Shown here: piece after piece, positions 16,621-22,566 of the stretch | How positions within the stretch are numbered: the stretch's first letter is position 1 | Layout of the letters: each line of letters begins with the position of its first letter | From: a virus | Virus record (IMG/VR): IMGVR_UViG_3300009177_000052 | Coordinates: 1-52,004 of that record | Strand: one strand, 5' to 3' | DNA length: 52,004 nucleotides | Made by a program: the position numbers and the translations under genes | The notes under the pieces: model-generated | What the model was told of the DNA's origin: nothing | Databases searched by the model: none | What the model saw: only the letters and a program-made list of their open reading frames with translations

Positions 16621-16689
16621 GGTGGAGGCGCGGGGATTCGCACCCCGGTCTTGCCTGCCTATTACAGTGTGGTCAACAAATCCAAAATC

Positions 16690-16696
16690 TATTTAC
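16690..16696 (-). promoter_or_regulatory. Possible late box GTAAATA upstream of tmRNA
   Basis: Minus-strand GTAAATA lies just before the acceptor piece. Other G-variant boxes occur at 22446 and 25577. The tmRNA may also be read from the serS operon. Confidence 0.35.
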
Positions 16697-16714
16697 TACG
16701 GACAGATCGAATGG

Positions 16715-16900
16715 TCAATCTCGGTTCACGAGAATATCCACGAACTGTTCGAGTTCGATGGGACACGAATAGCCCGCAACCATGCACGGGCCTTCGAACC
16801 CGTAGGTCGCCAAGGCGTCGGGTGGATTCAGCGAAACGCGATCCGGCATACCGGCCGCTTCGAGCTTCGCGTTGAGCCGCTCAACTACGGACTGACTCAT
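16715..16900 (-). CDS. Hypothetical protein, 61 residues, in serS-tmRNA unit
   Basis: Starts at the ATG overlapping the serS stop (ATGA), so translation is probably coupled. The product (MSQSVVERLNAKLEAAGMPD...ending VDILVNRD) has an N-terminal helix and two Cys. No family recognised. Its place between a tRNA synthetase and a tmRNA hints at a link with translation, but sequence alone does not show it. Confidence 0.65.
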   Translation of the reverse strand: MSQSVVERLNAKLEAAGMPDRVSLNPPDALATYGFEGPCMVAGYSCPIELEQFVDILVNRD

Positions 16901-18207
16901 TCTGTGCCTCCGATGGTTTCCTGATCGTCATCAGAGCCCACGGGACTGCCCATGTAGGGGCGCAGCGCCTTGGGAATGGTGATCGAGCCGTCCTCGTTCT
17001 GGAACTGCTCAAGCACCGCCACAAGAGCGCGCCCGACCGCAACACCCGACCCGTTGAAGGTGTGGATGAACTTGGTGCCTTTCTGGCCGGGAATACGATA
17101 GCGCGCATTCATCCGCCGAGCTTGGAAGTCGCCGCAGTAGGACAGGCTGGCGATCTCGCGGAACTCATTCTGTCCCGGCAACCAGACTTCGATGTCGTAG
17201 GTTTTGGCGGCCGAAAAGCCCATGTCGCCAGCCGACAACAGCATGACGCGATAGTGCAGCCCCAGCGCCTTGAGCATGTGCTCGACAGCACCGAGCATCC
17301 GTTCGAGTTCCATCTCGTTGACGGCGGTGTCTTCGGTCACGAGCGAAACCAGTTCGACCTTGTTGAACTGATGTTGGCGGATCATCCCGCGCGTATCACG
17401 ACCAGCCGAGCCCGCTTCCGCTCGGAAACAGGGCGTCAGTGCGCAGAAACGGCCAAGCTCGCCCGGCTCCACGACGCTGTCGCGGAACATATTGGTCAAG
17501 GACACTTCCGCTGTCGGAATGAGGAATTGGCTGCCGTTCGTCCTGAACAGGTCTTCGGCGAACTTCGGAAGCTGGCCGGTGCCGAACATCGCCTCTTCGT
17601 TCACGATATAGGGCGGCGCCACCTCGGTGTAGCCGTTCCATTCCGTGTGGAAGTCGATCATGAATTGACCGAGCGCTCGTTCAAGACGGGCCATCTGGCC
17701 TTTCAGGAACACGAACCGCGAACCCGAGACACGCGCCCCGGTTTCAAAATCCATGCCAAGTGGCTCCCCAAGGTCGAAATGTTCCTTGGGGGTGAAGGTG
17801 AATGTGGACTTTGTGCCCTCGCGTTTGATCTCGACGTTGTAGTTCGCGTCCGGCCCCAGCGGCACGCCTTTCAACGGAAGGTTAGGAATCTGCGACAGGA
17901 GACTTGTCACGGTCTTGCCTTCATCCTCGACCTGCTGACCGTTCAGTTCGATGCTGGCCTTAACCAACCCCATTTCGATCTTCAGAGCGTTCACGGCGTC
18001 CATGGGCGCCTTATCGCGCATAAGGAGGCCGATCTCCGCGCTGATCTCGTTCCGGCGCCGCTGCGCTTTCTCAAGCGCTTGGAGAGCCCCGCGATGACGG
18101 GCATCGGCCATCAGCAAGATTTTGATGAGGCTGCCCCGCGCCATCCGATATTGGAGACGTGCCGCGACTTCGGCGTGGTTCTCGCGGAGATAGTTAAGAT
18201 CAAGCAT
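16897..18207 (-). CDS. serS: Seryl-tRNA synthetase
   Basis: A complete 436-residue class II synthetase that charges tRNA-Ser with serine. Residues 1-105 give the N-terminal helical tRNA-binding arm (ARHRGALQALEKAQRRRNEI). Motif 2 is FRAEAGSAGRDTRG at 261-274 with RQHQFNKVE following, SLSYCGDFQARRMNARYR is at 354-371, and motif 3 is FNGSGVAVGRALVAVLE at 384-400. All active-site elements appear intact, so activity is likely. Ribosome site AAGGAGACGAT. No tRNA-Ser gene is visible in the window. The wording is alphaproteobacterial in style, which suggests capture from a host. Full synthetases are rare in phages of this size class. Confidence 0.96.
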   Translation of the reverse strand: MLDLNYLRENHAEVAARLQYRMARGSLIKILLMADARHRGALQALEKAQRRRNEISAEIGLLMRDKAPMDAVNALKIEMGLVKASIELNGQQVEDEGKTVTSLLSQIPNLPLKGVPLGPDANYNVEIKREGTKSTFTFTPKEHFDLGEPLGMDFETGARVSGSRFVFLKGQMARLERALGQFMIDFHTEWNGYTEVAPPYIVNEEAMFGTGQLPKFAEDLFRTNGSQFLIPTAEVSLTNMFRDSVVEPGELGRFCALTPCFRAEAGSAGRDTRGMIRQHQFNKVELVSLVTEDTAVNEMELERMLGAVEHMLKALGLHYRVMLLSAGDMGFSAAKTYDIEVWLPGQNEFREIASLSYCGDFQARRMNARYRIPGQKGTKFIHTFNGSGVAVGRALVAVLEQFQNEDGSITIPKALRPYMGSPVGSDDDQETIGGTE

Positions 18208-18255
18208 ATCGTCTCCTTTCCTTATCGAAAAACGATACCATCGAAGAGTTGTTGG

Positions 18256-19209
18256 TCAAGCATCTTCACCGATCCACTCTTCGTCGTGCGTCACATTGGT
18301 ATCGTAGACCGAAAATTCACTGATTGTTTTTGGGACGACAAACCCATCGCGTTGCAAGTTCTCGACCAAACCTTCGCATTCGGTCTTGAACTGTTCGAAC
18401 GTGCCCTCGTAGTTCCGCTTGGTGGCCATCATAACGAACTCCGTGTCGGAGATGCGCTTGAAAGCGTTCCGCGACAGGTGGAAATCGTAGAGCCCTTCGC
18501 GTGCCCGCAGGACGGAAAGCTTCTGTTCGTCCACCACGATGTTGAAGTGGGCCTCGAAGTAGCAGTCCTTCGGCATGACCGGATTGCGATGGAGCGCCGA
18601 CGGCGCCGCCGGGTGCCACGGCACGGTCTCCACCTTCTCACGCACGACTTTGAAGCCACCGGCACGCAGAGCGGTGGAAATCCTCCGCACTTCGGTGATG
18701 GCGCTCGTGTTGTCGCCCAGATGGACGCTCGACGTTTGGGTGTCGAGCATGATCGTCTTGCCCATGTTGTTGTGCATGTCGATCAGCAGCGGCTTCACAC
18801 CGATCATGGCGCAGGCCCGCTTGAAATCCTCAAGACGCTCGGCGGAATCGGTCACCAAACCACCGGCCACGGTGACATGGATTTCGTAGGGCAGTGGGTA
18901 GACGGCCTTCGATTCACGGGTCTGAAGCTCTTCCCAGTAGCCCGCCTTCCTCAGCATCGTGGACGTGATCTCTTCGTGCGTATAGCCGAGATCGTAGGCG
19001 ACGCTCAGTGCACAGAGCAAAACGTCGGCCACTTCTTCAAGGATGCGCTCCTTGGCGATGAACCGATGGGCGGTCGAGGCCGCGCCGTCATACGGCAGGA
19101 CGACCTTGGCCAGTTCTCCCACCTCTTCGGCGGTCTTCAGCGCCTTTTGCGAGAGGGTCTTCTTGTCCGCCTTGGACAGCTTGGCCACATAATCGAGAAC
19201 TTCGTCCAT
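18256..19209 (-). CDS. MazG-like pyrophosphohydrolase fused to unknown domain
   Basis: A 317-residue protein from the ATG at 19209, which overlaps the previous stop (TGATG). Residues 1-95 resemble MazG/all-alpha NTP-PPases: KTAEEVGELAKVV then ERILEEVADVLLCAL give the ExxE...ExxD metal site. Residues about 100-317 form a separate domain (YEIHVTVAGGLV, MLDTQTSSVHLGD, CYFEAHFNIVV, FVMMATKRNYEGTFEQF) that I do not recognise; its alternating strands and helices suggest a two-fold repeat. MazG enzymes hydrolyse nucleoside triphosphates and may affect (p)ppGpp or modified nucleotides. The fusion is the unusual point. Confidence 0.8.
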   Translation of the reverse strand: MDEVLDYVAKLSKADKKTLSQKALKTAEEVGELAKVVLPYDGAASTAHRFIAKERILEEVADVLLCALSVAYDLGYTHEEITSTMLRKAGYWEELQTRESKAVYPLPYEIHVTVAGGLVTDSAERLEDFKRACAMIGVKPLLIDMHNNMGKTIMLDTQTSSVHLGDNTSAITEVRRISTALRAGGFKVVREKVETVPWHPAAPSALHRNPVMPKDCYFEAHFNIVVDEQKLSVLRAREGLYDFHLSRNAFKRISDTEFVMMATKRNYEGTFEQFKTECEGLVENLQRDGFVVPKTISEFSVYDTNVTHDEEWIGEDA

Positions 19210-19595
19210 CACATCCACCGCAGTTTGAAAAGAGCCGCATCGCGCTCGCGTTCGAAGCCGACGCTCCATGCTTCGACGTAGTCCACGTCATTGGCCGCGC
19301 AGTGCTTGGCCTCAAGAAGGTCGAACCAGAAAATGATCTCGCATGGGCCGATACCGAATTGTTCGGCCCACTCTCGAAATCCCGGCGTCGGCCGCAGAAG
19401 AAAGGGGCCTCCCCACGGCGACGGGTCATCGACCAGCTTCGGGCGATTATCTACCGGGTGCGGCTCGTAATTTTCGAGCGCGAATTCCGGCCATGCGTCC
19501 ATCATGATGCGATGTGGCAGTCGTCCGGCCCACCGGTCCACGGGTGTCCACTTAGCGGCGCCCAGCGCGATTGGTAGATAGGCGGCTCGCTTCAT
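19209..19595 (-). CDS. FKLRW-family small protein, 128 residues
   Basis: I chose the ATG at 19595 because it overlaps the preceding stop as ATGA. An in-frame ATG 9 nt upstream is also possible. The protein ends ERERDAALFKLRWM, the signature shared with the next three genes. The middle is Trp- and Pro-rich. Function unknown. It is translationally coupled on both sides, within a run of at least five minus-strand genes from 20423 to 18256. Confidence 0.7.
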   Translation of the reverse strand: MKRAAYLPIALGAAKWTPVDRWAGRLPHRIMMDAWPEFALENYEPHPVDNRPKLVDDPSPWGGPFLLRPTPGFREWAEQFGIGPCEIIFWFDLLEAKHCAANDVDYVEAWSVGFERERDAALFKLRWM

Positions 19596-19789
19596 CCGAT
19601 CCATCGCAACTTAAAGAGAACCGCGTCTTCATCCATTTCGAAATAGACCGTGTGGCGGCCGGGGTAGGTTGCGAAGATGAAATTGAAATCCACACGATTG
19701 TCCCGGCACCATGCTTCAACTTCCGGCTTCAGTCGTCCGATCACATTGTCGATCAGGTCAAGATTGTGCAGCACGATGCCTTGCGTCAT
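19592..19789 (-). CDS. FKLRW-family small protein, 65 residues
   Basis: Starts at 19789 inside the previous stop (ATGA). The ending is FEMDEDAVLFKLRWIG. The N-terminal half is helical (MTQGIVLHNLDLIDNVIGRL). This is the shortest member of the family here and so probably shows its minimal unit: a helix, a short strand pair and the DAxxFKLRW tail. Function unknown. Confidence 0.7.
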   Translation of the reverse strand: MTQGIVLHNLDLIDNVIGRLKPEVEAWCRDNRVDFNFIFATYPGRHTVYFEMDEDAVLFKLRWIG

Positions 19790-20106
19790 CCGATCCACCG
19801 GAGTTTGAACATGACGGCATCCATCTCGTCGCTGAAACCAATTTCCCACCGCTTGATGCCAAGCGGCACCGGTCTATCTGGATCGTGCCTCCCGGCGAAC
19901 CTTTTGAAGGAAACGAGAAGCCTTTGATATTCCTCGTTTCCACCAATCACCCAAGATGGTGGAATTTCGCGACGTGTGATCCGACAAGTTCCCCGCAAAC
20001 CACCCGACCATTCAACAAAGAGCGGTGTCCGTTCAAGAATCCAACGGTCTTTTTCGTCCTTCTTGTAGTCCCACAACATCTTGCTCACCGCAAGATCGAG
20101 AACCAA
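19786..20106 (-). CDS. FKLRW-family small protein, start uncertain
   Basis: The frame ends DEMDAVMFKLRWIG, like its neighbours. It is open up to 20238, but the part above 20126 overlaps the next gene and does not look coding. I chose a TTG near 20106 by comparison with the start of the 65-residue paralogue; a GTG at 20088 or ATG at 20079 are alternatives. The C-terminal half contains GIKRWEIGFSDEMDA. Function unknown. Confidence 0.6.
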   Translation of the reverse strand: MVLDLAVSKMLWDYKKDEKDRWILERTPLFVEWSGGLRGTCRITRREIPPSWVIGGNEEYQRLLVSFKRFAGRHDPDRPVPLGIKRWEIGFSDEMDAVMFKLRWIG

Positions 20107-20123
20107 AATCTTGTGACAGAATT

Positions 20124-20423
20124 TCAGGTCCAGCGCATCTTTATCCAAAGGAGATGTTCTTCCTTGGTAACGTTCACCCGGATGCCTTGCCCCTCGCGCA
20201 TCGTGAGTTCGTAGGGAATTCCGTTGAGCTTGGCCCATTCATCGAACTCCGGCGTGGGGACTGGATAGATTGTGTAGGTCAGAGCGATGGACCCATGCTC
20301 TTTGATAAGTTCTTCCGCATTCTCCGGCATGGGAGGCGAGCCGACTTTGATCGTCGCCACCGTGTTCCCTTTGGGGAGTTCCAACTCGATCAGTTCGGCT
20401 GGTTCTTCGGTCGTCTCGGACAT
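20124..20423 (-). CDS. FKLRW-family-like small protein, 99 residues
   Basis: An acidic N-terminus (MSETTEEPAELIELELPKG) leads to a strand-rich middle and a diverged family ending, EEHLLWIKMRWT. It is the first gene of the run. Upstream, CGTAAA / TTTACG forms an inverted repeat around the likely promoter region (about 20434-20452). No good -10/-35 pair is visible. Function unknown. Confidence 0.65.
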   Translation of the reverse strand: MSETTEEPAELIELELPKGNTVATIKVGSPPMPENAEELIKEHGSIALTYTIYPVPTPEFDEWAKLNGIPYELTMREGQGIRVNVTKEEHLLWIKMRWT

Positions 20424-20485
20424 GCGTCATCAATCGTAAAAATATGGTTTACGAGTTCTACCCACGAATTTTAGGTGGCGCAAGC

Positions 20486-21160
20486 CTAGATGACCGGAAT
20501 CGGGTCGCCCAGTCCGCTGTTGCTGCCATCCACCGGCGGCGGGGGAGGTTGCGGGTTGATCGCCTGCGGATTCAAGAGTTGCAGAAGCGCATCGCTCGCA
20601 ACCCCACCCAAGACCCCCTTAAGGGGATAGTCGGAGAACATCTGAATGATTTGCAGGGCGTCTGAGTAGTTGTCGATGGTCTGCGTGGCATTGGCGAGGA
20701 AGCCATCCTGCGCCGAAATGATGCCCGGAACAGCAGGGGGAAGGGCGGTCAACTGTCCAACTCGGAAGGCCAGTGTGTTCGCGGTGTCTTCGTCGGAGGG
20801 CTGGTTCAGGGTGTAGGTGATCGAGTCCACGGCCGTCACGAAGGTGCGCCCGGCAAATTCCGTGCCAAACGCCACGTTCACGGCCGCGTTTGCTTCATCC
20901 AGTGCAGCGAAAGATGAGAACAGCGACATCCGCTCGATCAGCGAGGGCAGACCATCGGAGATATAGGAAGCCAAGTCCGGCATGTTCGATGACGGATCAT
21001 ACGAGACAAGTTCAGCAGCCAGCGTCGAATAGCCCGCCGAAACCAGATGGCCATGCACGGTCGCCACTTCGGTAGTGGCATTGTTGATGCGCGGGACCAG
21101 CGTGGCATCGAATTCGGTCCCGGCTTGCAGGATCGCAAATACGGCCGCAACGTCAGCCAT
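20486..21160 (-). CDS. Virion/baseplate-associated protein
   Basis: A 224-residue Ala- and Thr-rich protein, mostly helical, with a proline-rich tail (NPQPPPPPVDG). The ATG overlaps the previous stop (TAATG) and has AAGGAG upstream. It follows the PAAR-like/M15 gene and the small 22003 gene in a late unit next to the sheath gene, so a baseplate or tail role is likely. I do not recognise a family. Confidence 0.65.
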   Translation of the reverse strand: MADVAAVFAILQAGTEFDATLVPRINNATTEVATVHGHLVSAGYSTLAAELVSYDPSSNMPDLASYISDGLPSLIERMSLFSSFAALDEANAAVNVAFGTEFAGRTFVTAVDSITYTLNQPSDEDTANTLAFRVGQLTALPPAVPGIISAQDGFLANATQTIDNYSDALQIIQMFSDYPLKGVLGGVASDALLQLLNPQAINPQPPPPPVDGSNSGLGDPIPVI

Positions 21161-22002
21161 TAGACGCTCCTTGGCAGATTGGGATGGAAGGTCGCGCTAT
21201 TGTCGAGCGAGTATCCGATCCGCATGGCGGAATTCCCACCGCTCTTTCGATTGGCGATGTGCATCCATCCAAGGCTGCCGTTACCCGCGAACTCCAACAG
21301 AAATTGGGTGAAGGGTAGGTTGGCGGTGTTCAAAACGTTCTTCGCGACTTCGCGGAGTTCCTCGCGGCTCACGCGGCTACCGCCCTTGAAGACGTAAATG
21401 TCGGCTGCCGAGCCGATGTTGTGATCGGACTTGCCGGTTTCGTTGCGGAAGGCGCTGCCGATCTGCATCGTGTAGCCGTTTTTGGTGAGCCAGTCCTTCA
21501 GCGGATCAATCGAATTGGTCGCGAGGTGCTTGATGTTGCAGAGCACGTCGGCGCGGGTCATCCCCTTGGCGGTGTTGTTGGGCACCGTGTGTGGCAGTGC
21601 CGCCCCGCTGGAAAAATTCCCAACCGTAAAATACTTCGAAACCTTAGCGCTGTCCGGCGTGGAGTTCGTGAATTCATCGCACCCAACCTGTTTGGATTGG
21701 GCGGTCGGGTTCGACACGGCTTCTGAGCCGGGGTCTTCTACTGTGGTTTGAGTTGCTCGATCCATGGCGTCTGCTGTTCCTTCGCCGTATTTAGAGGCGA
21801 TGTAAGCGTGACGCTCGGCCGGGGTCATTTCCTCGGTCTCAATCCCGATATTCTCAGTAATCAGGACATCGGGCGCGGCCCCGCCGGGACCGCTGCCCGC
21901 GCCACCGCCATCGACGAAATGGGAAGAGGCGCCGGTGATGACCTTACCGGTCTTGTCACCGACCTTGACGATGCTTCCAACTCTGGCGACGGCGTAAGAC
22001 AT
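21160..22002 (-). CDS. Baseplate spike-like protein with M15-type peptidase
   Basis: A 280-residue protein. Residues 5-32 (VARVGSIVKVGDKTGKVITG, then HFVDGG) look like one PAAR-type motif, as in spike tips. Residues about 145-265 resemble D-Ala-D-Ala (M15) peptidases: GSAFRNETGKSDHNIGSAAD carries the SxHxxGxAxD zinc motif and GWMHIA the last zinc His. This suggests a tail-tip enzyme that cuts peptidoglycan peptides during injection. An internal TCTAAATAC is coding (SKY) and not taken as a promoter. Adjacent to the 22003 gene with no gap. Confidence 0.72.
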   Translation of the reverse strand: MSYAVARVGSIVKVGDKTGKVITGASSHFVDGGGAGSGPGGAAPDVLITENIGIETEEMTPAERHAYIASKYGEGTADAMDRATQTTVEDPGSEAVSNPTAQSKQVGCDEFTNSTPDSAKVSKYFTVGNFSSGAALPHTVPNNTAKGMTRADVLCNIKHLATNSIDPLKDWLTKNGYTMQIGSAFRNETGKSDHNIGSAADIYVFKGGSRVSREELREVAKNVLNTANLPFTQFLLEFAGNGSLGWMHIANRKSGGNSAMRIGYSLDNSATFHPNLPRSV

Positions 22003-22341
22003 TTAGCGGGTCAGAATTCCCGTTTGCGGGATTTCGAGCCCGGTCGTCATCTTCACGTATTGAGCGCCCACGTCCGCGCGCGGCTTGAAGGGATCGGTGA
22101 TGAGCCGGTCCCGAACGATGCGGAACTTGGTCGTCGCTTCGTCCCCCGAAAGCATGAACGGCAGGAAGCCCAGACGGGCTTCGGTCGGCGAAACCATCTG
22201 CATCTGCACGATGACAGGTTTGCTGACAGTAATCGAGGCATCGTCCTGAGCGGTGAGCTTGGCGATGATCTCTTCACCCGTAGACAAACGGAACGCGACC
22301 GTGTCGTTGACGGCCACGATATCTTTCTTCTCGATGAGCAT
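22003..22341 (-). CDS. Small conserved baseplate-region protein
   Basis: A 112-residue protein starting MLIEKKDIVAVND, with strand-rich FRLSTGEEIIAKL and VIVQMQMVSP resembling an Sm-like barrel. It has a good ribosome site (TTTTGGAGATTTTGAAGTA). It is first in a three-gene late unit that diverges from the tail sheath. Such small proteins recur beside structural genes in T4-like phages; that recollection is not proof. Function unknown. Confidence 0.65.
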   Translation of the reverse strand: MLIEKKDIVAVNDTVAFRLSTGEEIIAKLTAQDDASITVSKPVIVQMQMVSPTEARLGFLPFMLSGDEATTKFRIVRDRLITDPFKPRADVGAQYVKMTTGLEIPQTGILTR

Positions 22342-22422
22342 TACTTCAAAATCTCCAAAAGGTTAGTCAATATAGCCCGCCGAGTGGCCGAAATGCAATT
22401 TCAACGAAAACATACGACATAA

Positions 22423-22429
22423 TATTTAG
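22423..22429 (-). promoter_or_regulatory. Late promoter box CTAAATA (baseplate unit)
   Basis: Minus-strand CTAAATA, 81 nt before the 22341 ATG. It is divergent from the sheath promoters. Confidence 0.6.
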
Positions 22430-22445
22430 GCGCCGAACCAATCGA

Positions 22446-22452
22446 GTAAATA
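22446..22452 (+). promoter_or_regulatory. Late promoter box GTAAATA
   Basis: First of two plus-strand boxes before the sheath gene. It ends 5 nt before an ATG opening a 35-codon frame. Confidence 0.4.
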
Positions 22453-22457
22453 GAGAA

Positions 22458-22565
22458 ATGCGGCAGATGAAGTCGGTTAGGGGTCATAAACTACGGTTCT
22501 TTTGGCCACCCGAAATCAGTGTCCGGCTAAATACACAAAAGACGATTACTCGGAGGTCTTACTAA
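22458..22565 (+). CDS. Possible 35-residue leaderless ORF
   Basis: An ATG 5 nt after a late box opens a basic 35-codon frame (MRQMKSVRGHKLRFFW...) that ends 1 nt before the sheath ATG. It spans the second late box and the sheath ribosome site. Only its spacing supports it; it may be chance. Confidence 0.22.
   Translation: MRQMKSVRGHKLRFFWPPEISVRLNTQKTITRRSY
22527..22533 (+). promoter_or_regulatory. Late promoter box CTAAATA (tail sheath)
   Basis: CTAAATA, 33 nt before the sheath ATG, with GGAGG between them. Confidence 0.65.
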
Positions 22566-22566
22566 A

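Larger units (their letters stand above)
16384..16683 (-). ncRNA. ssrA: Circularly permuted two-piece tmRNA
   Basis: The minus strand holds, in permuted order, the acceptor piece then the coding piece. The acceptor piece has a T arm CGGGG-TGCGAAT-CCCCG (16631-16647), the acceptor 3' strand CGCCTCC (16624-16630) and encoded ACCA. A linker follows whose ends form a 14-bp helix. Then comes the mature 5' end GGGGGCG (16542-16548), which pairs with CGCCTCC and includes G3:U70, the alanine identity pair. A D-loop-like TTTCGATTGG, a tag ORF and a 10-bp hairpin around the tag stop (P5-like, 16413-16437) complete it. Permuted tmRNAs of this order are known from alphaproteobacteria. The role is ribosome rescue and peptide tagging. 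Outer ends are approximate; the acceptor piece may start near a GTAAATA box at 16690-16696. Confidence 0.88.

Noticed and set aside
16620-16700. A standard tRNA-Tyr gene on the minus strand
   Set aside because: The T arm, acceptor 3' strand and a GTA in the expected place suggested one, but the anticodon stem does not pair and no 5' acceptor strand lies upstream. The acceptor partner is downstream, as in a permuted tmRNA.
16612-16875. Plus-strand frame of 87 codons beginning NGGGAGIRTPVLPAYYS
   Set aside because: This type of peptide is a known artefact of reading backwards through a tRNA or tmRNA 3' end. The minus strand holds the tmRNA acceptor here.
17062-19281. 739-codon plus-strand frame opposite serS and the MazG gene
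   Set aside because: Both minus-strand genes are well-defined families; the long frame arises from their codon bias.
21787-21793. CTAAATA on the minus strand inside the M15 gene
   Set aside because: The bases encode Ser-Lys-Tyr in a conserved-looking stretch and no gene starts just downstream, so it is taken as coincidence. A similar ACTAAATAC inside the 46187 gene is rejected for the same reason.
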